From positions 70,351 to 134,350 of the forward strand of contig JAGXKN010000003.1 of assembly GCA_018335195.1 (NCBI GenBank): a stretch of DNA of 64,000 nucleotides. The letters are read 5' to 3'. Below are positions 53,426 through 62,641 of this stretch, in pieces. The translations under genes and the position numbers were made by a program. The notes under the pieces are model-generated. The model was not told the DNA's origin, made no database searches, and worked only from the letters and a program-made list of their open reading frames with translations. The stretch comes from Desulfobacterales bacterium (GTDB lineage: Bacteria; Desulfobacterota; Desulfobacteria; Desulfobacterales; Desulfosalsimonadaceae). The stretch's first letter is position 1. Every line of letters begins with the position of its first letter.

Positions 53426-55057
53426 ATGTTTTGTTTTCAATGCGAACAGACGGCAAAAGGCGAGGGTTGCACCAAGATCGGCGTTTGCGGCAAGCAGCCC
53501 GATGTGGCCGAATTGCAGGATGTGCTGATTTACGCGGTAAAAGGCCTGGCCCAGGTGGCAAACGAGGGGCGCAAGGTCGGCGTAAAGGACGGCAAAATCG
53601 ACCACTTTGCATGCGAGGCCATGTTTTCCACCCTGACCAATGTGGATTTCGATCCGGACCGGTTTGTTGAACTCATCCACAAATGCGTGGATCACCGTGA
53701 AGAGCTCAAGAAGAAAGTGGAAGCCGCAGGCGGCTGGCCGGATTACACCAGCGGGCCGGCCACGTTTACCCCGGCTGACACCAAAGAACAACTCGTGGCC
53801 CAAGGGGAACAGTTCGGGCCCGAGGCGCACAAGACCAGGGAAGAGCAGGACATTTTTTCCTTAAAAGAGACCCTGACCTACGGCATCAAGGGCATTGCCG
53901 CCTATGCCGATCACGCGGCCATCCTGGGCAAGACCGATGAGAAGATTTTCGATTTTATCTACGAGGGCCTGGCCGGCACCCTGGATGACACCCTGAGCGG
54001 AGATGACCTGACCAACCTGGTGCTCAAATGCGGCGAGGTCAACCTGTGGACCATGGAACTGCTGGATGAGGCCAATACCGGCACTTACGGCAATCCGGAG
54101 CCCACCGAGGTGCCCCTGGGCGCCAAGCAGGGAAAGGCGCTGCTGGTTTCGGGCCACGATTTGAAGGACCTGGAGCAGATCCTGAAGCAGACCGAGGGCA
54201 AGGGCGTCAACGTTTATACCCACGGCGAGATGCTGCCCTGCCACGGCTATCCGGAACTCAAGAAATATCCGCATTTCTACGGCCATTACGGCACGGCCTG
54301 GCAGAATCAGAAAAAGGAATTCGCCGAGTTTCCCGGCAGCATCGTCATGACCACCAACTGCATTCAGAAGCCCCAGGAGGTCTACCAGGACAACATATTT
54401 ACCACCGGCCTGGTGGGCTGGCCCGGAGTGACCCATATTGCGGATAAGGACTTTACCCCGGCCATTGAAAAGGCGCTGGAACTGCCCGGATACGAATCCG
54501 ACATTGACCGCGGTTCGGTCATGGTGGGATTCGGCCACAACGCGGTGCTGGGCGTGGCAGACAAGGTCATCGAGGGCGTGAAAAACAAGGACATCCGGCA
54601 TTTCTTCCTGGTGGCCGGGTGCGATGGGGCCAAGCCGGGCAGAAACTATTACACCGAGTTCGTGGAAAAGGTGCCCGAGGACTGCATCGTCATGACCCTT
54701 GCCTGCGGCAAGTTCCGGTTTTTTGACAAGAAGCTGGGGGATATCGGCGGCATCCCCCGGCTGCTGGATATCGGGCAGTGCAACGACGCCTATTCGGCCA
54801 TCAAGATCGCCTCTGCCCTGGCAGATGCTTTTGATTGCGGGGTCAACGACCTGCCGCTTTCCATGGTGCTTTCCTGGTATGAACAGAAGGCGGTGGCCAT
54901 CCTGCTGACCCTGCTGCACCTGGGCATCCGGGACATGCGTCTCGGCCCGAGTCTGCCGGCGTTTATTTCGCCCAACGTGCTCAACGTGCTGGTGGACAAG
55001 TTCGGCATCAAGCCCATCGGCACCCCGGACGAAGACCTGAAGGCGATCCTGGGATAG
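53426..55057 (+). CDS. hcp: Hybrid cluster protein (hydroxylamine/NO reductase)
   Basis: 543 residues, class I length. The N-terminal Cys cluster CFQCEQTAKGEGCTKIGVCG (Cys3, 6, 15, 21) holds the simple Fe-S cluster. Residues for the hybrid 4Fe-2S-2O cluster are seen in HGEMLPCHGYPELKKYPHFY, VMTTNCIQKPQEVY, HFFLVAGCDGAKPGRNYYTE and VMTLACGKFRFFDKKLGDIG. Hcp reduces NO to N2O and hydroxylamine to ammonia, protecting from nitrosative stress. AAGGAGG precedes the ATG. The FNR-like palindrome and the neighbouring HAO-like and flavodiiron genes support a nitrogen-oxide defence role. Confidence 0.96.
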   Translation: MFCFQCEQTAKGEGCTKIGVCGKQPDVAELQDVLIYAVKGLAQVANEGRKVGVKDGKIDHFACEAMFSTLTNVDFDPDRFVELIHKCVDHREELKKKVEAAGGWPDYTSGPATFTPADTKEQLVAQGEQFGPEAHKTREEQDIFSLKETLTYGIKGIAAYADHAAILGKTDEKIFDFIYEGLAGTLDDTLSGDDLTNLVLKCGEVNLWTMELLDEANTGTYGNPEPTEVPLGAKQGKALLVSGHDLKDLEQILKQTEGKGVNVYTHGEMLPCHGYPELKKYPHFYGHYGTAWQNQKKEFAEFPGSIVMTTNCIQKPQEVYQDNIFTTGLVGWPGVTHIADKDFTPAIEKALELPGYESDIDRGSVMVGFGHNAVLGVADKVIEGVKNKDIRHFFLVAGCDGAKPGRNYYTEFVEKVPEDCIVMTLACGKFRFFDKKLGDIGGIPRLLDIGQCNDAYSAIKIASALADAFDCGVNDLPLSMVLSWYEQKAVAILLTLLHLGIRDMRLGPSLPAFISPNVLNVLVDKFGIKPIGTPDEDLKAILG

Positions 55058-55092
55058 AACGGGTGCTATAGGCTGAAGCCCTGGAATGCGGC

Positions 55093-55158
55093 ATCCGTAG
55101 GGGCGGACCTGTGTGTCCGCCCTTTTCCGGATCGGACACACAGGTCGCCCCTACGGAT
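55093..55158. repeat. GTAGGGGCG-type palindromic repeat
   Basis: Imperfect inverted repeat: left arm 55093-55119 (ATCCGTAGGGGCG..., 27 nt), right arm 55133-55158 (26 nt), differing by one extra G. It looks like the REP-like or miniature elements of the GTAGGGGCG class dispersed in many genomes. It may also end hcp transcription. Confidence 0.65.
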
Positions 55159-55222
55159 ATACGATTGGCAATTTTGGCATTCTTTTGCAAAATTTATCAT
55201 AGGGGAACAAAGGAAAATTCAT

Positions 55223-55543
55223 ATGCTTAAGAAAATCGAAGTATTCAAGGAAAACGATTTTTCTGAAAAGGGACTGAAAAAGTTTCTGGTGCATGATTCG
55301 CCGTATTTCAAGGTGATCAATTTCAATTTCAGGCCCGGACAGGAACTGCCCGTGCATTCCCACGACATCGAGGGGCAGTTGAGCATTACGGTGCTCGAAG
55401 GCACAGGGGAGTTCCTGGGCGCCGAAGATCAGGGCAATCCGGCGGGCCCGGGAGACGTGCTGATTTCGGATATCAGCGAGCCCCACGGCATCCGGGCCGA
55501 AACCGACATGCGGGTGCTGGTCACGATTGCCCCGCCGATATGA
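55223..55543 (+). CDS. Small cupin-domain protein
   Basis: 106 residues: a single cupin barrel with motif 1 PGQELPVHSHDIEGQLSITV and motif 2 GPGDVLISDISEPHGIRAET, carrying the usual His ligands. Small cupins bind metals, act as sensors, or catalyse simple isomerisations; substrate not known. It lies between hcp and the HdrC-like gene, which begins 13 bp later, so it could be part of the same redox-stress unit. The ATG at 55223 has only a weak purine-rich AAAGGAAA upstream. Confidence 0.85.
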   Translation: MLKKIEVFKENDFSEKGLKKFLVHDSPYFKVINFNFRPGQELPVHSHDIEGQLSITVLEGTGEFLGAEDQGNPAGPGDVLISDISEPHGIRAETDMRVLVTIAPPI

Positions 55544-55556
55544 CGGGAAAGTCTCG

Positions 55557-56141
55557 ATGATGGATGCGGCGGTTAAAATCAACCAGCCGGTGATCCGGCC
55601 GGATGTGGATAACCGGGGTTTTACACAACGAGTCATTTCCCGCTCCAGGGTCAATACGGGCCTGTGCTGGCAGTGCAAGTGCTGTTCTTCCGGATGTCCG
55701 TTTTCCGATGCCATGGATTATCTGCCCAACCAGGTGATCCGCATGGTGCAGTTGGGCATGAAAAAGGAGGTTCTCTCATGTTCGGCCATCTGGCTTTGCG
55801 TGGGCTGCCATACCTGTTCCATGGAATGCCCCACGGCCATTGACATGGCAGCGGTCATGGACGCACTGCGGCAGACGGCCATAGAAGAGAAGTTCGTTAT
55901 TGCCGAGCCCGACATCCTGAATTTTCACAAGGAGGTGGTCAACTCCATTTACCGCTATGGCCGGACCCACAAGCTGGAGATCATGCTGCGCTACAAGCTC
56001 ACCACCCGCAGGTTTCTGGCTGACATGGACGTGGGGCTGCGCATGTTTTCAAAGCGCAAACTGGATCTCCGGCCCTCGAAAGTGCACCACATCGCCTCGG
56101 TCCGGCGAATGTTCGGGCAACAAAGGGGTGCGCGACCATGA
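55557..56141 (+). CDS. HdrC-like 4Fe-4S protein
   Basis: 194 residues from ATG 55557. Two 4Fe-4S motifs, CWQCKCCSSGCPF and CVGCHTCSMECPT, are arranged as in heterodisulfide reductase subunit C, followed by a helical part. It is a cytosolic electron carrier working with HdrB-like subunits. The next gene overlaps it by 4 bp (ATGA) and encodes the HdrB-like partner. No HdrA is adjacent. Thiol/disulfide or sulfur-compound chemistry is likely but the specific substrate is not clear. Confidence 0.87.
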   Translation: MMDAAVKINQPVIRPDVDNRGFTQRVISRSRVNTGLCWQCKCCSSGCPFSDAMDYLPNQVIRMVQLGMKKEVLSCSAIWLCVGCHTCSMECPTAIDMAAVMDALRQTAIEEKFVIAEPDILNFHKEVVNSIYRYGRTHKLEIMLRYKLTTRRFLADMDVGLRMFSKRKLDLRPSKVHHIASVRRMFGQQRGARP

Positions 56142-56995
56142 CCTACGATAATAATACAATAACGTATTCCTACTTTCCCGGATGTTCCCTTGCCACTACG
56201 GCGAAGGAAAACAACCGGTCCATGTTAAGCTTCTGCCGGCAGCACTCAGTGTCGCTGGTGGAGCTGAAGGATTGGAACTGCTGCGGTTCGTCTTCGGCCC
56301 ACAGCATAGATTCAGAGCTGGCCCATCATCTGCCGGCCCGGAACCTGGCGCTGGCGCCGCCGGATCGCCCCATTTTGGTGGCATGCCCGAGCTGTTACCT
56401 GCGCCTGAAAAGCACGCACATGGATATCGCCGCAGATCCGGACGCCCAAAAGGAGTTCGGCCGCATGTGGGGTCGGGAGTTCAACCCCGATCTGCAGATT
56501 ATCAATTTCTTCGATATGCTTGCCCGGGTGGCCGATACCGGGGCCTTTGAAAAGAACAAAGAAAGTCTCAACGGCCTCAGGTTTGCCCCTTATTACGGGT
56601 GCATGCTCATGCGTCCGCCGAAAATGCGCCGTGAACCCACCTTCAGCGGGCTCATGGAAAAAGTCCTTTCCTCGCTAGGCGCCGATCCGGTGCAATGGGC
56701 GCACAAGGCCCGCTGCTGCGGGACTTTTCTGTCCGTGTCCCGTCCGCTGGTGTCTGCAAGAAGCGTGAAGACCATCATGGACGGTGCTGAAAAAGCCGGT
56801 GCGGAATGCATTGTTACGGCCTGCGCCATGTGCCATCTGAACCTGGAGATCCGGAGCCAGCCGGGAAAAATCCCGGTGCTTCATTTCTCCGAACTCCTTT
56901 CGCTTGCCGGCGGCATCGGCCAGGGGCGGGGGTGGTTCCGCCGGCACCTGATCGATCCCCGCCCGCTTCTGCGCAGCCGCCGGCTGATCGCGTGA
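56138..56995 (+). CDS. HdrB-like protein with two CCG domains
   Basis: 285 residues. Two cysteine-rich CCG domains are present: YFPGCSLATTAKE with WNCCGSSSAHS (first), and YYGCMLMRPPKM with ARCCGTFL and ACAMCHLNLE (second). This is the arrangement of HdrB/GlpC-type catalytic subunits that carry noncubane 4Fe-4S clusters for disulfide reduction. Translationally coupled to the HdrC-like gene. With hcp and the cupin upstream, it may form a thiol-redox or sulfur-metabolism module. Confidence 0.87.
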   Translation: MTYDNNTITYSYFPGCSLATTAKENNRSMLSFCRQHSVSLVELKDWNCCGSSSAHSIDSELAHHLPARNLALAPPDRPILVACPSCYLRLKSTHMDIAADPDAQKEFGRMWGREFNPDLQIINFFDMLARVADTGAFEKNKESLNGLRFAPYYGCMLMRPPKMRREPTFSGLMEKVLSSLGADPVQWAHKARCCGTFLSVSRPLVSARSVKTIMDGAEKAGAECIVTACAMCHLNLEIRSQPGKIPVLHFSELLSLAGGIGQGRGWFRRHLIDPRPLLRSRRLIA

Positions 56996-57336
56996 TCCGT
57001 TCCGACCGGTTTGCCCGGGCGGAAAAACTATTCCTAAATTGAGCGATTTTCAAGTTTGTAGCAGATACAAGGAAGATGCAGACGAGCTATAGTGGACTAT
57101 GCGAGGCTGCATCTGACGCAGTAGATGCGGCAAAATTGGAAATCCCGGAGGGTTTCAGATTTTTAAATATAAATGGCCATAATCCTTTACAAAACCCTGT
57201 TTTTAAAAATCTGAAACGCTCAATTTAGGTATTGATATTTTGCCGCCAGTGGTTATGATGGGGTCTGCCCGCAGCAGGGGAAATCCCCGTGCTGAAGGTT
57301 TTTATCGTGCAGTCGTCAAAATAAACGGAGAACGCC
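56996..57336. other. Intergenic region occupied mostly by a MITE-like element
   Basis: These 341 bp separate the HdrB-like gene from the nifU-like gene. Most of it (57029-57233) is the element described separately. The remainder, 57234-57336, carries the ribosome binding site for nifU (GGAGAACGCC) and no obvious promoter or regulator site. Confidence 0.6.
57029..57233. mobile_element. MITE-like element with TATT target duplication
   Basis: Terminal inverted repeats CCTAAATTGAGCG (57033-57045) and its complement (57217-57229) are flanked by direct TATT copies at 57029-57032 and 57230-57233. Inside is a 16-bp perfect inverted repeat (57152-57167 and 57202-57217). No ORF of size is present, so it is a non-autonomous element. 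Confidence 0.68.
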
Positions 57337-58167
57337 ATGTGGGAATATACGGACAAGGTAAAGGAACATTTTTTAAATCCGCGCAACGTGGGTGAGCTTG
57401 AAGACGCCGACGGCGTGGGCGAGGTGGGCTCCATGGCCTGCGGGGATGCGCTTAAGCTGGCCTTTAAGCTCGATGAGAACGGAAATATTGCGAAGGTGAA
57501 ATTCCAGACCTTTGGGTGTGCCAGCGCCATTGCATCCTCGTCCGCATTGACCGAGCTTCTCAAGGGAAAGAGCCTGGCAGAGGCAGAAGAACTGACCAAT
57601 GATGACATTGCCGCCTACCTGGGCGGCCTGCCCAAGGAAAAGATGCACTGCTCCGTGCTGGGCCGCGATGCCCTGAAAAGGGCGATATTGAACTATCGGG
57701 GCGAAACCGAGGCCGCGCCCGAGGGTAACGTGGTCTGCGAATGTTTTGGGGTCACAGACAAACAGATCGAGGACACGGTGCGGGAAAATGGGCTGCGCTC
57801 GGTCGAGGACGTGACCAGCTACATCAAAGCCGGGGGCGGGTGTGAAAATTGCCACGAAGATATTGAAGGCATCATTCGCAGGGTGCATCAGCAGGCCGGA
57901 GATGCGGCGCCCGGGCCGAAAAAGCTGACAAATATCCAGAAGATCAAACTGGTGGAGGAAACCCTGGCGCGCGAGATCAAGCCGGCGCTCAGAAAGGACG
58001 GCGGAGACATCGAACTGGTGGATGTTGACGGCAATCGGGTGTATGTCAAGCTGATTGGCAACTGCGCCAACTGCTCAGCCTCGGAGCTGACCCTGAAGCA
58101 CTACGTGGAGGAAAAGCTCCGGGAGTTTGTCACCTCCGAGCTGCAGGTCGAGGAGGTTCGGCAATGA
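57337..58167 (+). CDS. nifU: NifU-type iron-sulfur cluster scaffold
   Basis: 276 residues with all three NifU modules: IscU-like N-terminus (residues 1-125; CGDALK, GCASAIASSS and CSVLGRD carrying the three scaffold Cys), a central 2Fe-2S BFD-like domain (about 131-190; CECFGVTD and CENCHEDIEG), and a C-terminal Nfu domain with NCANC. It builds Fe-S clusters. The next gene, nifS, overlaps by 4 bp (ATGA). GGAG lies before the ATG. In anaerobes NifU/NifS often serve general Fe-S assembly rather than nitrogenase alone. Confidence 0.94.
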   Translation: MWEYTDKVKEHFLNPRNVGELEDADGVGEVGSMACGDALKLAFKLDENGNIAKVKFQTFGCASAIASSSALTELLKGKSLAEAEELTNDDIAAYLGGLPKEKMHCSVLGRDALKRAILNYRGETEAAPEGNVVCECFGVTDKQIEDTVRENGLRSVEDVTSYIKAGGGCENCHEDIEGIIRRVHQQAGDAAPGPKKLTNIQKIKLVEETLAREIKPALRKDGGDIELVDVDGNRVYVKLIGNCANCSASELTLKHYVEEKLREFVTSELQVEEVRQ

Positions 58168-59342
58168 GCCGCATGATATACATGGACAACAACGCAACCA
58201 CCCGGGTTGCCCCGGAAGTGGTGGAGGTCATCACCCCCTTTTTTTCCGAGTATTACGGCAACCCGTCTTCCATGCACACTTTCGGCGGCACCGTGGGCAG
58301 AAAAATTACTGAAGCCCGGGAAAAAACCGCCGCCCTGATTAACGCAAACCCGGAGGAAATCATTTTCACCTCCTGCGGCACCGAGAGCGACAGCACGGCC
58401 ATCTGGGCCGCGCTCAAGGCAAACCCGCAAAAAAGGCATATCGTCACCACCCGGGTGGAGCACCCGGCGGTCAAGAACCTGTGCGAACACCTGGAGAAAA
58501 CCGGCTACCGGGTTTCTTGGGTGCCTGTGGACCGCAAGGGGCGCTTGGATATCGATTTTCTCTATGACAGTCTCACCGATGATACGGCCATTGTCAGCGT
58601 AATGTGGGCCAACAACGAAAGCGGCGTGATTTTCCCGGCCGAACAGATCGCCCGGGCGGCCGCGGAACGGGGCATTGTTTTCCACACCGACGCCGTGCAG
58701 GCCGTGGGCAAGGTGCCGGTGGATGTCAAGGCATCTCCGGTGAACATGCTTTCGCTTTCCGGGCACAAGATTCATGCGCCCAAGGGGGTGGCGGCCCTGT
58801 ACGTGAAAAAGGGTACCAAGTTTTCGCCGTTTTTGATCGGCGGGCACCAGGAAAAGGGGCGCCGCGGGGGCACGGAAAACGTGGCTTCCATCGTGGGCCT
58901 GGGCCGGGCCGCGGAACTGGTGGCCACGCACCTGCAAGATGGTACGGACCGTGTCCGACGCCTGCGGGACAAGCTCGAGGCGGGTATCCTGGAAAACATT
59001 CCCAACACCCTGTTAAACGGGGATCCGGACATGCGGCTGCCCAACACGGTGAGCGTGAGTTTTGAATACGTGGAAGGCGAGGCGATCCTGCTCATGATGG
59101 ATCAGCTCGGCATCTGCGCGTCCTCCGGCTCTGCCTGCACCTCGGGCACCCTTGAGCCCTCGCACGTGCTGCGGGCCATGGGCGTTCCTTTTACCGCCGC
59201 ACACGGCTCGGTCCGGCTGAGTTTGAGCATGTACACCACCGAGCAGGAAGTCGATTTCGTGATCCGCGAACTGCCGCCCATCATTGAGCGCCTGCGCCGG
59301 ATGTCGCCGTTCTGGAAGGGCGCTTCCTGCAACCTGCAGTAA
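58164..59342 (+). CDS. nifS: Cysteine desulfurase, NifS-type
   Basis: 392 residues, PLP-dependent class V aminotransferase fold. The PLP Lys lies in SLSGHKIHAPKG, the catalytic Cys loop is SSGSACTSG and the N-terminus is MDNNATTRVAPEV, as in NifS/IscS group I. It supplies sulfur to NifU. Coupled to nifU by ATGA overlap and followed 23 bp later by the serine acetyltransferase gene. Together the operon couples cysteine synthesis to Fe-S cluster assembly. Confidence 0.95.
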   Translation: MSRMIYMDNNATTRVAPEVVEVITPFFSEYYGNPSSMHTFGGTVGRKITEAREKTAALINANPEEIIFTSCGTESDSTAIWAALKANPQKRHIVTTRVEHPAVKNLCEHLEKTGYRVSWVPVDRKGRLDIDFLYDSLTDDTAIVSVMWANNESGVIFPAEQIARAAAERGIVFHTDAVQAVGKVPVDVKASPVNMLSLSGHKIHAPKGVAALYVKKGTKFSPFLIGGHQEKGRRGGTENVASIVGLGRAAELVATHLQDGTDRVRRLRDKLEAGILENIPNTLLNGDPDMRLPNTVSVSFEYVEGEAILLMMDQLGICASSGSACTSGTLEPSHVLRAMGVPFTAAHGSVRLSLSMYTTEQEVDFVIRELPPIIERLRRMSPFWKGASCNLQ

Positions 59343-59365
59343 ACGCGCATAAGCGAGGTTTTCCG

Positions 59366-60334
59366 ATGGCAACCGAGCCCACACACGACCATGCCACCTG
59401 CCGCGACGAGGTGCGGGAATATTCCGATTACCGCCGGAAGCTTACGGACGTGGTTGAACAGATCCTTGCCGGATGCGGTGAAGAGAAATGCTACACCCAC
59501 ATCGATTACGAGCCTATTCCCTCGGAATCCGAAGTGATCGGTATTCTGGGAAAGCTCCGTCAGGTGCTGTTTCCGGGTTTTTTCGATCATGACCAGATCG
59601 ACCCGGTCAATCTCCGGTACAACATGGGCAGGCAGGTATCCGGGCTTTTTGACCTGATTGCCGAGCAGGTCACCCGGGCCATCCGTTACGAATGCTTCAA
59701 GTTTGACAAGCCCTGCTCCGATTGCCTCCAGCGCGGTTATGAAACCGCCCTGGCGTTTCTCGAATCCATCCCCTCGCTGCAGCAGAAGCTGGCCGGAGAC
59801 GTGATCGCCGCCTTCAAAGGGGACCCGGCCGCCAAGAGCTATGACGAAATTATATTCAGCTATCCGGGTATGTTTGCCATTATGGTTTACCGGATTGCCC
59901 ACCGGCTCCAGGCGCTTTCCGTTCCCCTGGTGCCGCGGATGATGACCGAGCATTCCCACAGCATTACCGGCATTGATATCCACCCCGGGGCAGTTATCGG
60001 CGAAAATTTCACCATTGACCACGGCACCGGCGTGGTGATCGGCGAAACCGCGAAAATCGGCAGCAATGTGCGCATTTATCAGGGCGTGACCATCGGCGCA
60101 TTGTCTGTGCCAAGCAGCAGGTCCGAACAAATGCGCGGCACCAAGCGCCATCCCACCATCGAGGATGACGTGATTATTTATTCCAATGCCAACATCCTGG
60201 GCGGGGAAACGGTTATCGGCGCCCGTTCGGTCATCGGCGGCAACGTCTGGATCACCGAGTCCGTGCCCCCCGATACCACTGTGCTCATGGAAACCCCGCG
60301 GCTGATTTACCGCAAAAAAGACATGAAAGTGTAA
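59366..60334 (+). CDS. cysE: Serine O-acetyltransferase, long (EpsC-type) form
   Basis: 322 residues, longer than E. coli CysE (about 270) because of an N-terminal extension. The C-terminal hexapeptide left-handed helix is clear: [40 protein letters not shown] and GVTIGA, with catalytic His residues in HPGA and DHGTG. It makes O-acetylserine for cysteine synthesis. The N-terminal helical part has a [11 protein letters not shown]ys pair of unknown role. Directly upstream of cysK. Confidence 0.9.
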   Translation: MATEPTHDHATCRDEVREYSDYRRKLTDVVEQILAGCGEEKCYTHIDYEPIPSESEVIGILGKLRQVLFPGFFDHDQIDPVNLRYNMGRQVSGLFDLIAEQVTRAIRYECFKFDKPCSDCLQRGYETALAFLESIPSLQQKLAGDVIAAFKGDPAAKSYDEIIFSYPGMFAIMVYRIAHRLQALSVPLVPRMMTEHSHSITGIDIHPGAVIGENFTIDHGTGVVIGETAKIGSNVRIYQGVTIGALSVPSSRSEQMRGTKRHPTIEDDVIIYSNANILGGETVIGARSVIGGNVWITESVPPDTTVLMETPRLIYRKKDMKV

Positions 60335-60357
60335 ACCGCACAAGGGAGTCCGGAGCC

Positions 60358-61290
60358 ATGCAACTTTTTGCAGACGTTTCGCAGACCATGGGCAAAACCC
60401 CCATGGTGCGCTTAAACCGGATCGCCGAAGCCGCCACGCAAAAAACCGGGGCAGGGGTTTACGCCAAGCTTGAATATTTCAATCCCCTGGGCAGCGTCAA
60501 GGACCGCATCGGCATTTCCATGATTGATGCCGCGGAAAATCAGGGCATTATCACTCCGGGCGGGCTGATCGTGGAGCCCACAAGCGGCAATACCGGCATT
60601 GCGATGGCCTTTGTGTGCGCCGCACGCGGATATCGGCTGTGCCTGACAATGCCCGAGACCATGAGCACGGAGCGCCGCAAATTGCTTTCCCACCTGGGCG
60701 CCGAACTCGTGCTCACCCAGGGTGAATACGGCATGAAAGGCGCCATCCAGACGGCCCGGGAAATGGCGGCCACCTATGAAAACGCGTTTATGCCGGACCA
60801 GTTTTCAAACCCGGCCAACCCGGAGATCCATCGCAGAACCACCGCAGAGGAGATCTGGCAGGACACCGAAGGCCGCGTGGACGTGTTTGTGGCCGGTGTG
60901 GGAACGGGTGGGACCATCACCGGCGTGGGTCAGGTTTTAAAGGCCCGCAACTCGGATTTCCGGGTCGTTGCCGTGGAGCCGGCCGACTCTGCCGTGCTTT
61001 CCGGCGTGGGGTCCGGCCCGCACAAGATTCAGGGCATCGGCGCCGGATTTGTGCCCGAGATCCTGGATCAATCGGTGATCGACGAGGTCGTGACCGTTAC
61101 TAACGAGCAGGCCTTTGACACCGCGCGCAAGCTCGCCGGCATGGAAGGCCTGCTTTGCGGGATTTCCTCGGGCGCGGCCGCGTGGGCGGCCATGGAGATC
61201 GCATCCCGTCCCGAGTCCGCCGGGAAGCGCATCGTCACCGTGCTGCCCAGCACGGGCGAGCGTTACATCAGCACGGAATTGTTTCAATAA
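60358..61290 (+). CDS. cysK: Cysteine synthase (O-acetylserine sulfhydrylase)
   Basis: 310 residues. PLP Lys in [15 protein letters not shown], substrate loop [11 protein letters not shown], and phosphate-cup [10 protein letters not shown] are all present. It combines O-acetylserine with sulfide to form cysteine; abundant sulfide would be available in a sulfate reducer. CysE and CysK usually form a complex and are encoded 23 bp apart here. The C-terminus ends FQ rather than the usual Ile that docks into CysK, which concerns CysE instead. GGGAGTCCGGAG precedes the ATG. Confidence 0.95.
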   Translation: MQLFADVSQTMGKTPMVRLNRIAEAATQKTGAGVYAKLEYFNPLGSVKDRIGISMIDAAENQGIITPGGLIVEPTSGNTGIAMAFVCAARGYRLCLTMPETMSTERRKLLSHLGAELVLTQGEYGMKGAIQTAREMAATYENAFMPDQFSNPANPEIHRRTTAEEIWQDTEGRVDVFVAGVGTGGTITGVGQVLKARNSDFRVVAVEPADSAVLSGVGSGPHKIQGIGAGFVPEILDQSVIDEVVTVTNEQAFDTARKLAGMEGLLCGISSGAAAWAAMEIASRPESAGKRIVTVLPSTGERYISTELFQ

Positions 61291-61309
61291 ATCCGCATCC
61301 GGAGGAGCT

Positions 61310-62593
61310 ATGTCTGAAAAACACCGTTTTGAAACCCGGTGCCTGCATGCCGGGCAGCGGCCGGATCCGGCCACGGGCGCCCGGGCCGTGCCGGTGCACC
61401 GGACCACCTCGTATGTGTTCGAAGACTCTGATCATGCGGCCCGGCTGTTTTCCTATCGGGAGCCGGGCAATATTTATACCCGCATGATGAATCCCACCCA
61501 GGATGTGATGGAAAAGCGCATGGCCGCCATGGAGGGCGGGGGTGCGGCCCTGGCCCTGGCATCGGGCACGTCCGCGATTTTTTATTCGATTATCAACATC
61601 TGCTCCGCCGGCGAGGAGATCGTGTCTGCCAACAATCTCTACGGGGGCACGTACACGATGTTTGACAATATCCTGCCGCAGTTTGACATCCGCACCCGGT
61701 TCGTGGACCCGCGCGATCCGGAAAACTTTGATGCCGCGGTCAATGAAAACACCCGGGCCATTTTTGCCGAAACCATCGGCAACCCCTCGCTGGATGTCAC
61801 AGACATCGCGGCGGTCTCAAAAATCGCGCAAAAACACCATGTGCCGCTGATCATCGACGGCACGTTTACCACGCCGTATTTGCTGCGCCCCATTGAGCAC
61901 GGAGCCAACATCGTGGTCAACTCGGCCACCAAGTGGATTGGCGGCCACGGCACGGGAATCGGCGGCATTGTGATCGACGGGGCCAATTTTGACTGGACCG
62001 ATCCGAAGTTTACCTTGTTTAATACCCCGGATCCGAGCAATTTCAACATGCGCTTTGCAACAGACCTCGGGGAAAACAACCCGGTGGCCTTTGTGATGCG
62101 CATGCGCATGGTCGCACTTCGCAACCTGGGCGCGTGCATATCGCCGGACAATGCGTGGATTTTTCTGCAGGGAATGGAGACCCTGCCGCTTCGCATGCAG
62201 CGCCACTGCGAAAACGCCATGGCAGCGGCCCGGCACTTAAAACAGCACCCGGGCGTGAGCTGGGTACGTTATCCGGGTCTGGAGGACGATCCTTCATATC
62301 CCACGGCCGCAAGCTATTTGAAAAATGGCTTCGGCGCCATGGTGGTATTCGGCATCAAGGGCGGACGGGATGCCGGCCGCAGGTTTATTGACCGCCTGGA
62401 GCTGTTTTCCCACCTGGCCAACGTAGGCGATGCCAAGAGCCTGGCCCTGCACCCGGCAAGCACCACCCATTCCCAGCTCACAGAGGATCAGCAGGTGGCA
62501 GCCGGTGTTCGGCCGGACATGGTCCGGCTGTCCATCGGCATCGAGCATATCGATGATATTATCGCGGATCTGGACCGGGCACTGAAGGGATGA
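61310..62593 (+). CDS. O-acetylhomoserine/O-succinylhomoserine sulfhydrylase family (Cys/Met metabolism PLP enzyme)
   Basis: 427 residues from the ATG at 61310 (GGAGGAG upstream); a longer in-frame reading upstream overlaps cysK and is not supported. PLP Lys is in VVNSATKWIGGHGTGIGGIV, with FETRCLHAGQRPDPATGARA at the start as in MetY-type enzymes. It uses sulfide to make homocysteine from acetylated homoserine, feeding methionine synthesis. Last gene of the sulfur/Fe-S operon nifU-nifS-cysE-cysK-this gene. Cystathionine gamma-lyase or synthase activity cannot be excluded. Confidence 0.87.
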   Translation: MSEKHRFETRCLHAGQRPDPATGARAVPVHRTTSYVFEDSDHAARLFSYREPGNIYTRMMNPTQDVMEKRMAAMEGGGAALALASGTSAIFYSIINICSAGEEIVSANNLYGGTYTMFDNILPQFDIRTRFVDPRDPENFDAAVNENTRAIFAETIGNPSLDVTDIAAVSKIAQKHHVPLIIDGTFTTPYLLRPIEHGANIVVNSATKWIGGHGTGIGGIVIDGANFDWTDPKFTLFNTPDPSNFNMRFATDLGENNPVAFVMRMRMVALRNLGACISPDNAWIFLQGMETLPLRMQRHCENAMAAARHLKQHPGVSWVRYPGLEDDPSYPTAASYLKNGFGAMVVFGIKGGRDAGRRFIDRLELFSHLANVGDAKSLALHPASTTHSQLTEDQQVAAGVRPDMVRLSIGIEHIDDIIADLDRALKG

Positions 62594-62641
62594 ATGCGCG
62601 TTGAAGAAATTCCTTGATATTTTATCCTGTGGATCTTGTTC

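Noticed and set aside
53861..55141. 426-codon reading frame opposite hcp
   Set aside because: Antisense shadow of a highly conserved GC-rich gene with no start signal or domain.
59102..60343. 413-codon reading frame opposite cysE and nifS
   Set aside because: Antisense shadow; the sense strand codes for clearly conserved enzymes.
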